Below are positions 24,783 to 36,121 of a stretch of 48,029 bases of DNA, in pieces. The notes under the pieces are model-generated. The model worked only from the letters and a program-made list of their open reading frames with translations. It did no database searches and had not been told where the DNA came from. Made by a program: the position numbers and the translations under genes. How positions within the stretch are numbered: the stretch's first letter is position 1; each line of letters starts with the position of its first letter. The stretch comes from Candidatus Gastranaerophilales bacterium (GTDB lineage Bacteria; Cyanobacteriota; Vampirovibrionia; Gastranaerophilales; Gastranaerophilaceae): positions 1 through 48,029 of the forward strand of contig CALUVN010000010.1 in the NCBI GenBank assembly GCA_944324235.1, written 5' to 3'.

Positions 24783-26372
24783 TTATACTTTATTAAGTTT
24801 TTTAGCTTTTCTGCTTAGAGAAACAAGTTCCGAGTACATTATTTTGTATTCTGTTGAACTGTCAATACTTTCAGCCTCTTTTATGTAATCAATGGCACTT
24901 TGCAAATCGCCGTTGACTTTATAAATCTCGCTCATTTTAGCGTAATACACAGGGTTATTCAAATCATGCATAATAGCACGTTTCATACATTCGATTGCTT
25001 CTTCGCAGTCTGCCTCCTCAAACCTTACGAGAGCAAGATAGTAATAACCTGCAGCGCAGTTCATATCAAGTGTAATAGCTTCCTGGGCATATTGTTTTGC
25101 AAGCTCCAAATCTCTTTTTTCAAAGGCTGCTTTTGCACCCAGAATATAAGCTTCAATATAGTTTTCGTTGACGGATTTCATTTTTTCGGCATATCTGAGA
25201 GCTACGTCATAATCCTTGCAGCCGATGCAAATTCCGCACATTTCAGCTAAGAATGTAAGATTATCCGGTTCTTCATGCAGCAAATCCGACATAACTTTTT
25301 TTGCTTTTTCAAATAACCCGAGAGCCTGATAAACTTTTGACAAGGCAGTTTGTGTAAATTTATCAGCAGGATTTTCAGATAAATTAGTTTCCAATTCATT
25401 CTGCGCGCCAAGATAATTTTTATCTTCCAGTTTTAACAGTGCATCAAGGACTACCGCTTGAGAATATTTTTTGTTTTTTTCAAGAATAACATCAATTTCT
25501 TTTCTTGCTTTATCAAATGATTTTTCTTCGTAGTACAAATATGCAAGTGCGTATCTGTAATCTATATTTTCAGGATTTAAACAGATAGCTTTTACATAAG
25601 TTTTTGCGGATTCTTCAAACCAGCCGTTGTAGAAATATGCGTTTGCAAGATTAAAAATATATCTGTCATTCTGATTATTCAAACTTACAGCTTTTGAAAA
25701 ATACTTTATGGCATCTATAAACTTCATATCTTCAATTGCAAACAGCCCTTTATAGTTCAGGACTTCCGCATTTTGTGTATTAGCATTGAAAGAATCGAAA
25801 ATTTCCTTTGCATTGTTCAAATCATTTGAATTGAAATAAATTTTTCCGAGCAGAACTCTGACGTCCTCCGAGTTTTTATCAGATACGGAAGATAAAATAT
25901 TTTTTGCCTTTTCATAATCGGAATTCTCAAAATAAGCTTTTGCAAGTGCAATTTTGACCCTGTCATCCGAAGAGATAATATCTGAATACTTTTCAAGCTC
26001 CGGCAGCGAGTTTAAGTGTCCTGAAATTTCAATCAAATCAGCAAGATTATCGCTGTTTGGCTTAATCCTGAAAATTTTTTCGGCAGTTGCTTTTGCATCC
26101 TCAAATTTATTTTCACGCACATAAATTTTTTGTATAAGTTTTAAAGCTTCAATATGTTCGGGAGTATTATTCAAAATTTTTTCAATATATTGAACGGCGC
26201 GCGGATAATTGTTCAGTAAAAAATATAATTCCCCGAGCTGGAACAGAAGTTCATTATTGTCATTTTCGATTTCCAGAGCTTTATAAAGCATTTCTATTGC
26301 CTGCTTATAAAACCCCTTTGCTTTCAAATCAAATGACTGTTTCACATATTCCAATACATCGTTATCTGCCAT
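24783..26372 (-). CDS. TPR-repeat protein
   Basis: 529 residues composed almost entirely of tetratricopeptide repeats; units with the W/L-G/A-Y-A/F-P pattern are visible from residue 5 to about 515 (for example ALEIENDNNELLFQLGELYF, AVSLNNQNDRYIFNLANAYF and AITLDMNCAAGYYYLALVRF). No signal peptide, so it is probably a cytoplasmic scaffold. It follows the DivIC/FtsB-like gene by 17 bases with GGAG before its ATG, so the two are likely cotranscribed. The partner cannot be inferred. Confidence 0.88.
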   Translation of the reverse strand: MADNDVLEYVKQSFDLKAKGFYKQAIEMLYKALEIENDNNELLFQLGELYFLLNNYPRAVQYIEKILNNTPEHIEALKLIQKIYVRENKFEDAKATAEKIFRIKPNSDNLADLIEISGHLNSLPELEKYSDIISSDDRVKIALAKAYFENSDYEKAKNILSSVSDKNSEDVRVLLGKIYFNSNDLNNAKEIFDSFNANTQNAEVLNYKGLFAIEDMKFIDAIKYFSKAVSLNNQNDRYIFNLANAYFYNGWFEESAKTYVKAICLNPENIDYRYALAYLYYEEKSFDKARKEIDVILEKNKKYSQAVVLDALLKLEDKNYLGAQNELETNLSENPADKFTQTALSKVYQALGLFEKAKKVMSDLLHEEPDNLTFLAEMCGICIGCKDYDVALRYAEKMKSVNENYIEAYILGAKAAFEKRDLELAKQYAQEAITLDMNCAAGYYYLALVRFEEADCEEAIECMKRAIMHDLNNPVYYAKMSEIYKVNGDLQSAIDYIKEAESIDSSTEYKIMYSELVSLSRKAKKLNKV

Positions 26373-26389
26373 AGCTGCTCCGTTAAAAT

Positions 26390-26830
26390 TTAATTCGTAT
26401 GAGTTTTTGTGTCATTATGTTTAGATTTATTTTTAGAATTTTTTGTATTTGCCGATACATCTTCTTTGTCTTCATTAATAATAACAAGAACCTCGTCTTC
26501 ACCTGCCATTTTAAGGTTATTACGCGCAATTCCTTCGAGAGTATCGTCGGTTGAGAACATTTTTATTTCCTGTTTCAAATGTCCGTTATAGGCTTCAGCA
26601 TTATCCAGAATATTTTCCATTGTTTTTATCTTGGTGGTGTTGGAAATTGTCTTGGAGATATTCAATACTGCGCCAAAACCTATTTGCACAATACAAAAAA
26701 GCAGTACAAGGGTTAAAAATGAATAATAAAATTTAGTTTTACGACAGTTTTGTTTGCCGGTTTCGGAAGAATTTTCTTCTTTTTGAACCGAATCATCCTG
26801 CAGTTCGTTATTATTTTCAACTTCAGACAC
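26390..26830 (-). CDS. Septum formation initiator (DivIC/FtsB-like) protein
   Basis: 146 residues: an N-terminal cytosolic acidic tail, one membrane helix (FYYSFLTLVLLFCIVQIGFGAVL, about 34-56), and a heptad-rich coiled coil (ISKTISNTTKIKTMENILDNAEAYNGHLKQEI). It then has the FtsB/DivIC signature LEGIARNNLKMAGEDEVLVII. The C-terminal tail is Lys/Asn-rich and disordered. Family members form the FtsQLB/DivIB-DivIC-FtsL divisome complex. GTG start with GAGG 8 bases upstream. Confidence 0.85.
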   Translation of the reverse strand: MSEVENNNELQDDSVQKEENSSETGKQNCRKTKFYYSFLTLVLLFCIVQIGFGAVLNISKTISNTTKIKTMENILDNAEAYNGHLKQEIKMFSTDDTLEGIARNNLKMAGEDEVLVIINEDKEDVSANTKNSKNKSKHNDTKTHTN

Positions 26831-26902
26831 TTTTATACCTCATACTTTATACTTAGAATTATAATCTAAGTTCGGGCTATATACAATCAACTTTGCAAAG
26901 TT

Positions 26903-27667
26903 TTACAATTTTAATTTCGTATTAAATTCAAACTGGGTTCTGATTAGATAATTATCCTGATCATAAGTCTGGCCGGCTTTTACCTCAAAATTCATCCTGT
27001 CATTTTCTTTATGTGCAAGAGGATTTACCGATAAGATGAACGAATTTTTTCTTCTGTTGCGCACCGGATCATAGGACATTTCGTCTTTAACTGTAAAATA
27101 CTTATTGAGTTTATATTCAGGTGTAAAATATATATTATCATAATACATACCGCCGGTAGTCCCGAGAGTTTTTTTGTAAGATGAATTGAGTGCAAAATTT
27201 TTGTACTCATAACGCGTAAACAAAGAAGTTTCGCGCTCCAGCTGTGTTGTTGAAATACTTGAACTGTAACCTGTACCAAACAAAAAATTTCCTACTTTTT
27301 CGGTACTCTTTTTATCATAATCACTAACCCTATATTCTTCCGTTGCAAATTTTGAATATAGAAGCGGATTTACAGCCGTTGACGACTGAATATTTGAAGA
27401 ATCAAGCAGCGTACCTGAATCAATTTTTTGCGGCTCTTTTAGATTCAAAACAAACATCCCATCTTCATCTGTCAGATAAAGTTCTTCTTCGCCGTCTACG
27501 TATTCTGCATAACCTCGAAGGGTTTCAATTTCATCCGCAGTTTTTGGAGTTTCTGCAGGTTCAGGAATATCTGTTATAAAAATATTCTGCAATATGTCTT
27601 CCTGATATGAATATACGGGAAGCATTCCAAAAATTGTTAAAAATATAACCAGCAGACCTTTTTTCAT
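26903..27667 (-). CDS. Outer-membrane beta-barrel-like protein
   Basis: 254 residues with a signal peptide (LLVIFLTIFGMLPVYS). About residues 30-120 are polar and acidic. From about 130 to the end there are alternating aromatic/polar strands (SLFTRYEYKNFALNSSYK, YYDNIYFTPEYKLNKYFTVKDEM, NFEVKAGQTYDQDNYLIRTQFEF), typical of short outer-membrane barrels. Function unknown. It may contribute to the envelope and is followed by two glycosyltransferase genes transcribed from upstream. The promoter lies 9 bases before the ATG, giving a leader of about 3 bases. Confidence 0.7.
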   Translation of the reverse strand: MKKGLLVIFLTIFGMLPVYSYQEDILQNIFITDIPEPAETPKTADEIETLRGYAEYVDGEEELYLTDEDGMFVLNLKEPQKIDSGTLLDSSNIQSSTAVNPLLYSKFATEEYRVSDYDKKSTEKVGNFLFGTGYSSSISTTQLERETSLFTRYEYKNFALNSSYKKTLGTTGGMYYDNIYFTPEYKLNKYFTVKDEMSYDPVRNRRKNSFILSVNPLAHKENDRMNFEVKAGQTYDQDNYLIRTQFEFNTKLKL

Positions 27668-27676
27668 TATAATAAC

Positions 27677-27704
27677 ATTTTAAACGCAAAACCCCGATTG
27701 GCAA
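27677..27704 (-). promoter_or_regulatory. Promoter of the barrel-like protein gene, near-leaderless
   Basis: Minus-strand TTGCCA (27699-27704), a 16-base spacer and TAAAAT (27677-27682), 9 bases before the ATG at 27667. Predicted leader about 3 bases; no Shine-Dalgarno. Confidence 0.65.
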
Positions 27705-27732
27705 CTCCTCAATTTATATTAACTTATCAATT

Positions 27733-28734
27733 TTAAGCTGTATTATTTTTTAAGAAAGTATAAAATTCATGCCAGCCGCAGGTCTGAAGTTTCTCAAAAA
27801 TTATGTAGTTTTTCAAATGTCTGCACAATTTCAAATCCATAGATTTTATTTCCGCAGGGACTACGCAGCATTCTTTCATTTTTTTATAGAAACGCTTCAG
27901 CAATTTAAACTTTGTTTTCATATATAAAGTTGCGAGAAAATCGTATTTATACTGAAAGAACGCGTATTTATAAATATCTGACAGGTGAAGCTCCCTGAGA
28001 CATTTTTGGATTTCTGCTATTATGATAAAAGCGTCAAAAACCTTTTCATCGTAGGTTTTTGTAACTGATTCAGCATTTGCCTGATTATACCAGTAAAAAA
28101 TGTCCGGAGTTATCTTTAATGATTCTGATTTCAGAAGAGACTGCAGATTAAAAAGCGTATCTTCAAAAATAATCCCCTCGTAAAATTCAAGATTATGTTT
28201 CCTTAGAAATTCAGTACGGTAAATTTTGTTACACACTGACATGCCTGTATAAAACGGATTGTTGCAGTCATCAAATGTTAAAACAGTATCAGCAGACTTC
28301 CATTTATCCCAATAATCCAGCTTTATCGGGTTCTTCAACACGGCTTTATTACTTTCGCCATTTTTAAAACCATAAAAGCCCATATTAAATGTCCAAATAT
28401 CAACGGTAGATTTTTTGCAGGATTCGGCAAAAACTTCGTAAAGGGTTATATTCACCCAGTCATCGGCATCTACAAACGAAATATAATCACCTGTAGCTGC
28501 TTTTAATCCGCAGTTTCTTGCAGTCGACGCACCGCCGTTTTCTTTTTCAATAATAACTATACGGTCATCCATGTCCTTATATTTTTTCAAAATATCAAGG
28601 GAATTATCTTTTGAACCGTCGTCCACACAAATTATCTCAAGATTTTCGTATGTTTGTAAAAGCAGTGATTTCAAACATTTTTCAATATATAAACCGGCGT
28701 TATACACGGGTACAATTACAGAAATTTTAGGCAT
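27733..28734 (-). CDS. Family 2 glycosyltransferase (second of a pair)
   Basis: 333 residues, GT-A fold. The N-terminus has ISVIVPVYNAGLYIEKCLKSLL and IICVDDGSKDNS; SFVDADDW holds the DxD-type metal and donor site (about residues 85-92). It transfers a sugar from a nucleotide donor in surface polysaccharide or lipid glycosylation; the specificity cannot be inferred. I start at the ATG at 28734, inside the 3' end of the upstream GT2 gene, with AAGGCGG as Shine-Dalgarno. The overlap points to translational coupling. Confidence 0.9.
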   Translation of the reverse strand: MPKISVIVPVYNAGLYIEKCLKSLLLQTYENLEIICVDDGSKDNSLDILKKYKDMDDRIVIIEKENGGASTARNCGLKAATGDYISFVDADDWVNITLYEVFAESCKKSTVDIWTFNMGFYGFKNGESNKAVLKNPIKLDYWDKWKSADTVLTFDDCNNPFYTGMSVCNKIYRTEFLRKHNLEFYEGIIFEDTLFNLQSLLKSESLKITPDIFYWYNQANAESVTKTYDEKVFDAFIIIAEIQKCLRELHLSDIYKYAFFQYKYDFLATLYMKTKFKLLKRFYKKMKECCVVPAEIKSMDLKLCRHLKNYIIFEKLQTCGWHEFYTFLKNNTA

Positions 28735-29695
28735 GAGCCACCGCCTTTTCAAACTCTTCATACCCGCAGTTCAAAAACAGGTTCAGATAATTTCTGTGTT
28801 TTGCTTCTTTTAATTCAAAAACACCGTTTGAAACAAAAGATGTAATGTAATCTTTTGCCTCTTTATAATAAATTTTTCTTATATCAGGCGTCAGACGGTT
28901 ATAGTGAAACATAAGCAAATCAAGATTAAGTTTAAGGATACCGGATTTATATTTATCAAATTTGCCGTATTTTTTCATAACCTCATCGCTCAATTTTAAA
29001 CTCTTCAATACATCCAGAACGCTCAAATCTTTTTTCAACATAATTGAGCCGTCACGAGCCGCGCGATAAAAATAAAGAGATTGATTAGAAAATACAAAAC
29101 TGCGGCTTACACAAAAATATTCGTATCCCCATGGCCCGTCCTCATATTGCATTCCTTCTACAAATTTCATATTATTATCTTTAATAAGTTTTGTTTTATA
29201 TAATTTGCTCCAGGCTGTAAGCGGAATATCTGCAAGCATAGAAGGCGGAAGATTTTTTTCCTCAAGAAACTTGTTTTCTAATGAATTATCAACTGCACAA
29301 AAGGACAGATATATCTTTTTAGGATTCTGTGTCAGCACAAAATTGTTAAATGAAACATAATCAGCTCCGAATTTTTTGGAAAGTTCAAGCGTATTTTCGA
29401 CCAGAAGAGGAGATACATAATCATCCGAATCAACAAACAACACATAATCTCCCTGAACCGCATCCAGTCCGGTATTTCTTGCGGCTGACAGCCCGCCGTT
29501 TTCTCTTGTTATAATTTTTATACGGTTATCAAAATCAGCATACCGCCCAAGTATAAATGCTGATTTATCCGTTGAGCCGTCATTCACGCAGATTATCTCA
29601 ATATCTTCAAAAGTCTGATTTATCACACTGTCCAGACAGAATGAAAGATACTTTTCTACGTTGTAAACAGGAATAACTACAGAAACTTCAGCCAT
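28727..29695 (-). CDS. Family 2 glycosyltransferase (first of a pair)
   Basis: 322 residues, paralogous to the next gene: VSVVIPVYNVEKYLSFCLDSV, IICVNDGSTDKS, NGGLSAARNTGLDAV and VLFVDSDDYV (metal-binding DSDD). The C-terminal ~140 residues (ANMKFVEG-type acceptor region onward) differ from the other GT2, so the two probably add different sugars. The ATG at 29695 was preferred over a TTG at 29701. Upstream sequence has no clear Shine-Dalgarno. The pair plausibly works on one surface glycan. Confidence 0.9.
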   Translation of the reverse strand: MAEVSVVIPVYNVEKYLSFCLDSVINQTFEDIEIICVNDGSTDKSAFILGRYADFDNRIKIITRENGGLSAARNTGLDAVQGDYVLFVDSDDYVSPLLVENTLELSKKFGADYVSFNNFVLTQNPKKIYLSFCAVDNSLENKFLEEKNLPPSMLADIPLTAWSKLYKTKLIKDNNMKFVEGMQYEDGPWGYEYFCVSRSFVFSNQSLYFYRAARDGSIMLKKDLSVLDVLKSLKLSDEVMKKYGKFDKYKSGILKLNLDLLMFHYNRLTPDIRKIYYKEAKDYITSFVSNGVFELKEAKHRNYLNLFLNCGYEEFEKAVAHA

Positions 29696-29785
29696 ATTCA
29701 AAGATTAACTCACATTGCAAATTATGTAATCAATCTTTTAATTGAATTCGAAAACGCGGCAATAACTCTCTGAAAATTAGCATAA

Positions 29786-29816
29786 AAAAAAGAGGCTTTT
29801 TGAAAGCCTCTTTTTT
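29786..29816 (-). terminator. Terminator of gatA
   Basis: A near-perfect 14-bp stem (29786-29799 with 29803-29816), a three-base loop, and an oligo-T tract on the minus strand. It lies 8 bases after the gatA stop codon. A textbook intrinsic terminator. Confidence 0.92.
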
Positions 29817-29823
29817 ATCATCA

Positions 29824-31287
29824 TTATAAATTTGCCAGTTTTTTGTAATAATCATGTGACTGTTCAAACTGATATGCGACATTGAACAAATCACGTTCTT
29901 TCAACTGCGGTGCAAGAATTTGCAAACCTATAGGCATACCTGATTTATCAAAACCGGCAGGGATGCTCATACCCGGAATACCTGCAAGGTTCGCTGAAAT
30001 TGTTGCAATATCCGTCAAATACATTTGCAACGGATCGGAAGCTTTTGCACCCAGTTCAAATGCCGTGTTCGGACAAGTCGGCGAAATAAGCGCGTCAACT
30101 TTTTGGAATGCTTCAACAAAATCTTTTGTAACCAGTGCTCTCATCTGTTGAGCTTTTTTGTAATATGCATCATAATAACCTGAAGACAATGCATAAGTAC
30201 CGAGCATTATACGGCGTTTAACTTCAGGGCCGAAACCTTCAGCACGAGTTTTTGTGTACATTTCCATAAGGTTTTTGGCATCAGGTGTTCTGTAACCATA
30301 TTTTACGCCGTCAAATCTTGCAAGGTTGGATGAACATTCTGCGGTTGCAAGGATGTAATAAATTCCGATTGAATATTTCAAATGCGGAAGAGAAATTTCA
30401 ACAACTTCAGCACCGAGAGATTTGTATGTATCAATAGCATTTTGAATAGCTTTTTCGACATCTTCTTCAAGACCTTCAGTCATAAGGTCTTTAATAATAC
30501 CGATTTTTCTACCCTTCAGACTTTTGTTCAAATCAGCTGCATAATGTTCTACAGGAAGATTTAAAGAAGTAGAATCTTTCGGGTCGTGGCCTGAAATAAC
30601 TTCCAGAAGGTTAGCCGCGTCTTCAACAGTTCTTGCAAAAGGTCCTATTTGGTCTAATGAAGAGGCAAACGCAATCAAACCGTAACGTGATACTCTTCCG
30701 TAAGTAGGTTTCATACCTACAATACCGCAGAATGATGCAGGAAGTCTGATAGATCCGCCTGTATCAGAACCAAGAGCAAGTGTTGCTTCACAAGCAGATA
30801 CGCTTGCTGCTGAACCGCCTGAAGAACCGCCCGGAACTTTATTCAAGTCCCAAGGGTTATGAACTTTTTTAAATGCTGAATTTTCGTTGGATGAACCCAT
30901 TGCAAATTCGTCCAAATTAGCTTTTCCGACAATAGGAACAAGATTGTTTAAAAGTTTTTCTGTAACCGTTGCATTAAAAGGCGAAACAAAATTTTCTAAA
31001 ATTTTGCTTGATGCTGTAGTCTTTGAGCCGACTAAATTCATATTATCTTTCAGTGCAAGAGGAATACCTGCAAGAAGCGGTAATTCTTCGCCTTTTGCGA
31101 TTTTTTCATCAACTTTCTTAGCTGTTTCAAGCGCTGTTTCTTTTGTCAATGAGTTGAATGCACCGAGTTTATCATCCACTTCCGCAATTCTGTCAAATGC
31201 TGCGGTTGTCAATTCCACTGCTGATATTTCTTTATTTTTCAGGGCTTTGCTTTGCTCTGCCGCTGATTTTTTTAAAAGCTCGTTCAT
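29824..31287 (-). CDS. gatA: Aspartyl/glutamyl-tRNA amidotransferase subunit A
   Basis: Glutaminase/amidase subunit of GatCAB, supplying ammonia to GatB. 487 residues. The amidase-signature Ser-cisSer-Lys triad region is intact: LALKDN (Lys, about 76-81) and [18 protein letters not shown] with [16 protein letters not shown] (the two Ser). Ends in the family motif [26 protein letters not shown] precedes the ATG. Separated from gatB by 13 kb; no gatC in the window. Confidence 0.97.
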   Translation of the reverse strand: MNELLKKSAAEQSKALKNKEISAVELTTAAFDRIAEVDDKLGAFNSLTKETALETAKKVDEKIAKGEELPLLAGIPLALKDNMNLVGSKTTASSKILENFVSPFNATVTEKLLNNLVPIVGKANLDEFAMGSSNENSAFKKVHNPWDLNKVPGGSSGGSAASVSACEATLALGSDTGGSIRLPASFCGIVGMKPTYGRVSRYGLIAFASSLDQIGPFARTVEDAANLLEVISGHDPKDSTSLNLPVEHYAADLNKSLKGRKIGIIKDLMTEGLEEDVEKAIQNAIDTYKSLGAEVVEISLPHLKYSIGIYYILATAECSSNLARFDGVKYGYRTPDAKNLMEMYTKTRAEGFGPEVKRRIMLGTYALSSGYYDAYYKKAQQMRALVTKDFVEAFQKVDALISPTCPNTAFELGAKASDPLQMYLTDIATISANLAGIPGMSIPAGFDKSGMPIGLQILAPQLKERDLFNVAYQFEQSHDYYKKLANL

Positions 31288-31477
31288 ATTATCTCCTTAG
31301 CTATTTTAGTTCATCCTGAGCCGGTAATAAGATTCTTCTGATAACCTCCGCTAATCACATGGGGAGGGTAAGAATATCTACTCTTCAATTATATGACAAA
31401 AAAATAAAATGTGAATAGCTGCGTTTTGTTATGTGAATACTGGCAGATAAACAGACAGTCCTAACAAAATATAAAAA

Positions 31478-31493
31478 CTGAAATATTTTTCAG
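31478..31493 (-). terminator. Possible terminator after the coiled-coil protein
   Basis: A small stem (31478-31483 with 31488-31493) lies 8 bases downstream of the stop at 31501 and is followed on the minus strand by a T-rich tract. The stem is short, so strength is uncertain. Confidence 0.45.
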
Positions 31494-31500
31494 GGAAGAG

Positions 31501-32157
31501 TTATTTAATTGCGCCCATAGATTTTGTTATTTGCGAGTGAATTTTATTGGCGCGGTATAAATATGCAGTTAATTTTTCATAACTTGCTGTGGTCTCTCCG
31601 TATGGCACTTTCATTGCTATAAGTTCGTCGACATTCTGGTTTATACTTTTTAACGTATCCAGAGAATCGCTCAAATCCATTATTGATTTAAACTTTTTAG
31701 AGACTTTTGATATTATTTTCTTGGAAATAAATTTCTGCATTCTTATGATAAATGGCTGTTTTTTCGGAGGCTTAAGTGCAGAGCCGGTGAATTTTTCGGC
31801 AAAATTTCTTCTGGAATATTGTTCTTTTAATTCTGCAATTTCATTTTCCAGAGTTTTTGCCTGAAGCTTTAATTCCATAACATCCAATAATTTTCCTAAA
31901 AGTTCAGCTCCTTTTATTTTTGTATTAATTGCATCCAGCATTTCCGTTTTTTCTGCAATCTTATACTCAAGTTTTATAAATTCGTCGCTGAGTTCGTTAA
32001 TTGAATTATTATTCAAAAGATTTGAATCATAATCATTAAGTTTATGTCCTGAAGGAAACGGTCTGGCAGAAGTATTCGCGGCAGGCTCAAATATTCCTCC
32101 TCCGCGATTTGCAAAAACATTTGTTACACTTTCTACTTTTTGCTTATTGCTATCCAT
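31501..32157 (-). CDS. Unknown coiled-coil protein
   Basis: 218 residues. The N-terminal ~50 are polar and probably disordered (GGGIFEPAANTSARPFPSGH). Residues about 55-115 form a clear coiled coil (IKLEYKIAEKTEMLDAINTKI; LKLQAKTLENEIAELKEQY). A basic linker follows (PPKKQPFIIRMQKFISKKII), then further helices. No signal peptide or membrane helix. I do not recognise a family. A TGG-TATAAA extended -10 lies 8 bases before the ATG, so the mRNA leader is predicted to be about 1-2 bases. Confidence 0.72.
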   Translation of the reverse strand: MDSNKQKVESVTNVFANRGGGIFEPAANTSARPFPSGHKLNDYDSNLLNNNSINELSDEFIKLEYKIAEKTEMLDAINTKIKGAELLGKLLDVMELKLQAKTLENEIAELKEQYSRRNFAEKFTGSALKPPKKQPFIIRMQKFISKKIISKVSKKFKSIMDLSDSLDTLKSINQNVDELIAMKVPYGETTASYEKLTAYLYRANKIHSQITKSMGAIK

Positions 32158-32165
32158 ATTTCCAT

Positions 32166-32174
32166 TTTATACCA
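32166..32174 (-). promoter_or_regulatory. Extended -10 element for the coiled-coil gene
   Basis: Minus-strand TGG followed by TATAAA (32166-32171), 8 bases before the ATG at 32157. No Shine-Dalgarno is present between it and the start. Confidence 0.5.
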
Positions 32175-32213
32175 AAAACAGAGTACAATTCACCTGCAAA
32201 TGAAGGAAAAATT

Positions 32214-33338
32214 CTATGTAATCGTGAATACTTTACGGTAATATAAAAATACACCGCCGCAGGTTAAAACTATATTCGGCATCCACGCTGCAAGGAACGG
32301 AGTAAGAGTTCCCGCTTCGCCGAACGAAATCGACAACGCACGAATAAGATAGTACACAAAAATAATCAAAATACTGAACAAAAATCCGCGGTTATATCTT
32401 ACTCTAGGCGGGGTAATCGCAAGCGGAACACCGATTAAAACAAGTGCAATTGTAGTTAGCGGAAGTGCAATTTTATCAAAAAGTTCAACCCTGATTTCAC
32501 GCTGCTGTTTTTCATTCAGATTTGCTTTTTTCAGGTAAGAAATCAATTTGGTGAAATTCATTTCTCTTGCCACATTTTTGTTTAATTCCTTAGACATATC
32601 CAGTCCGAACTTTACGACTGAATCGTCAAATAGAGTCGTGTTAAGAATTTTACCGTCATCTCCGACAGTATAAATTGCACCCTTTTCAAAATTCCATCCT
32701 TCAGGAGATGTCTTCCCCTCTTGAGCTTGCAAAAGCTGTATTGTTCCGTCCTGAGAGGAATCAAGCACCGTAATATTATGCAGAACCTTATCCTCACAAT
32801 ATCCGACATAAAACAATCTTTTCAAACCGCCATGGTCGTTTAATTCTTTAAATACAAAATTTTGTTTTCCGTTAGGAATATTTTTTTGCCCGAATGCCCA
32901 TAATGCAAGGTCTTTTGATTGTTTTGCCATAACAGGCACTATACTTTCGTTAATTACAAAGCTGAAAACCGACATACAAATTGCAAATACGAAAATAGGT
33001 TTGGCAATTCTGTTCAGCCCGATACCGCATGCCCGCATAACGGTAATTTCCGAATCAAGGCTTAATTTATTCAAAGTCATAACCGTTGCAAGCAAAACAC
33101 CCATCGGTATTGTCATTACTATAACAGACGGCAGGTTAAGTATTATCATCATAAATGCGACCTTAAACGGAATACCGAATAACGAAATTTGTTTTATCAA
33201 AGTTATAAATGTATCCGAGGCGAAAATAATTGATGTAAATACACAAACACCCATCAGGAACATTTCTATTACCTGTCTGAGGATATATCTGTCCAGCAAT
33301 GATATACGTTTTATAGAGCGTGTTAGCTTTTTAAACAT
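32214..33338 (-). CDS. LptF/LptG (YjgP/YjgQ) family LPS-export permease
   Basis: Inner-membrane subunit of the LptBFG complex that extracts LPS from the inner membrane; 374 residues. Six hydrophobic helices are visible: three in residues 15-125 (MFLMGVCVFTSIIFASDTFI; LPSVIVMTIPMGVLLATVM; IFVFAICMSVFSFVI), and three after a periplasmic beta-jellyroll (about 135-260). The E-I-T-V-M-R-A-C-G-I motif is the family hallmark. Only one LptF/G protein is present here. A TATCAT -10 box lies 6 bases before the ATG. Confidence 0.9.
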   Translation of the reverse strand: MFKKLTRSIKRISLLDRYILRQVIEMFLMGVCVFTSIIFASDTFITLIKQISLFGIPFKVAFMMIILNLPSVIVMTIPMGVLLATVMTLNKLSLDSEITVMRACGIGLNRIAKPIFVFAICMSVFSFVINESIVPVMAKQSKDLALWAFGQKNIPNGKQNFVFKELNDHGGLKRLFYVGYCEDKVLHNITVLDSSQDGTIQLLQAQEGKTSPEGWNFEKGAIYTVGDDGKILNTTLFDDSVVKFGLDMSKELNKNVAREMNFTKLISYLKKANLNEKQQREIRVELFDKIALPLTTIALVLIGVPLAITPPRVRYNRGFLFSILIIFVYYLIRALSISFGEAGTLTPFLAAWMPNIVLTCGGVFLYYRKVFTIT

Positions 33339-33344
33339 AGTGCT

Positions 33345-33373
33345 ATGATAATTTAAACAAAAATTTTAAGCAA
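33345..33373 (-). promoter_or_regulatory. LptF/G gene promoter abutting the start
   Basis: TTGCTT (33368-33373), a 17-base spacer and TATCAT (33345-33350) on the minus strand, 6 bases before the ATG at 33338. Predicts a leaderless mRNA; the -35 is weak. Confidence 0.55.
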
Positions 33374-33401
33374 ATTTTTTACATTACAATTTTACAAAAA
33401 A

Positions 33402-33989
33402 TTATCTGTGAATTGCATAAATCAAAAGTAAAATCATTATCAGTAATAATATAGGAAGATTTGATGACAGCGCCCAATTACCGTTATAATTTTCGTCAAA
33501 TTTCAATTTTATTTCGCTGTGTTTTTGTAATTCTTTGAGCAAGGCGAATAGAGATTTTCTTCGCTGAATTGAAATTTTTATAGGATTTTGATTACGTACA
33601 CCAATCAACAACTCACTGTTCACGGAAACCAGAGACACAAAAGAGTCTATCATTGTTGCTGATGTGTAATCAGGTTTGTAAAATCTTAAATACACATAAG
33701 ATATATCATCAAATTTTATATTGTTTTTACCATCGATAGTAAGAATTTTCTTCTCATCATCAATTGTAATTTCATTATAACCGTCCATATCAAGTTCATC
33801 TCTTGCAGGCTTTATAAGGAATCTCACGCATACAATACTGATGAAAAATAATATTGGAAGTATTCCTGGAAAATTATAAAAGAAAAATAATTCCAAACTG
33901 ATAAAAAACAAGCCTGCAGTTATAAAATACATGTAAGCAATGTTAAATAAAAAACAATTTTTTACCTGTAATTTAAAAGTTTTTCTAGC
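33402..33989 (-). CDS. Membrane protein of unknown function
   Basis: 195 residues. Two N-terminal hydrophobic segments (about 15-38 and 45-63) form a hairpin; a soluble part with a beta-rich YEITIDDEKKILTIDGKNNIKFDDISYVYL-type region (about 75-105) follows; and there is one C-terminal hydrophobic helix (NLPILLLIMILLLIYAI). The architecture resembles bPH-like membrane proteins, but the family is not certain. GTG start at 33989 with GGGAG 7 bases upstream. Confidence 0.68.
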   Translation of the reverse strand, partial: ARKTFKLQVKNCFLFNIAYMYFITAGLFFISLELFFFYNFPGILPILFFISIVCVRFLIKPARDELDMDGYNEITIDDEKKILTIDGKNNIKFDDISYVYLRFYKPDYTSATMIDSFVSLVSVNSELLIGVRNQNPIKISIQRRKSLFALLKELQKHSEIKLKFDENYNGNWALSSNLPILLLIMILLLIYAIHR

Positions 33990-34052
33990 CACAAAAATCT
34001 CCCGTATTATCAAAAATTATAAAAAACTTTTGAAAAAATATAATCATTTAAA

Positions 34053-34088
34053 AAAAGGATATGCAAAATGAAATTTGCATATCCTTTT
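34053..34088 (-). terminator. Terminator of dnaK
   Basis: A perfect 15-bp stem (34053-34067 with 34074-34088), 6-base loop, with a T-run on the minus strand. It starts 21 bases after the dnaK stop. Confidence 0.9.
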
Positions 34089-34109
34089 GTTTTATAAAAC
34101 CAAAAGTTA

Positions 34110-36020
<1,911 letters not shown>

Positions 36021-36121
36021 CTAAAAAAAATAAACAAAAAATTAATAATTTAAACTAAATCTTAATCAAGTAATCAATTTAAATTATTAATTTTAATATT
36101 TTTATTTATTGTTATATTAAA

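Noticed and set aside
24900-25250. 116-codon frame antisense to the TPR gene
   Set aside because: Shadow of the TPR frame, with Cys/Phe-rich composition unlike the real proteins here.
31288-31500. Possible remnant of the end-of-window repeat (CATCCTGAG, GGGGAGGG)
   Set aside because: Similarity is limited to a few short words; it may be chance in AT-rich DNA.
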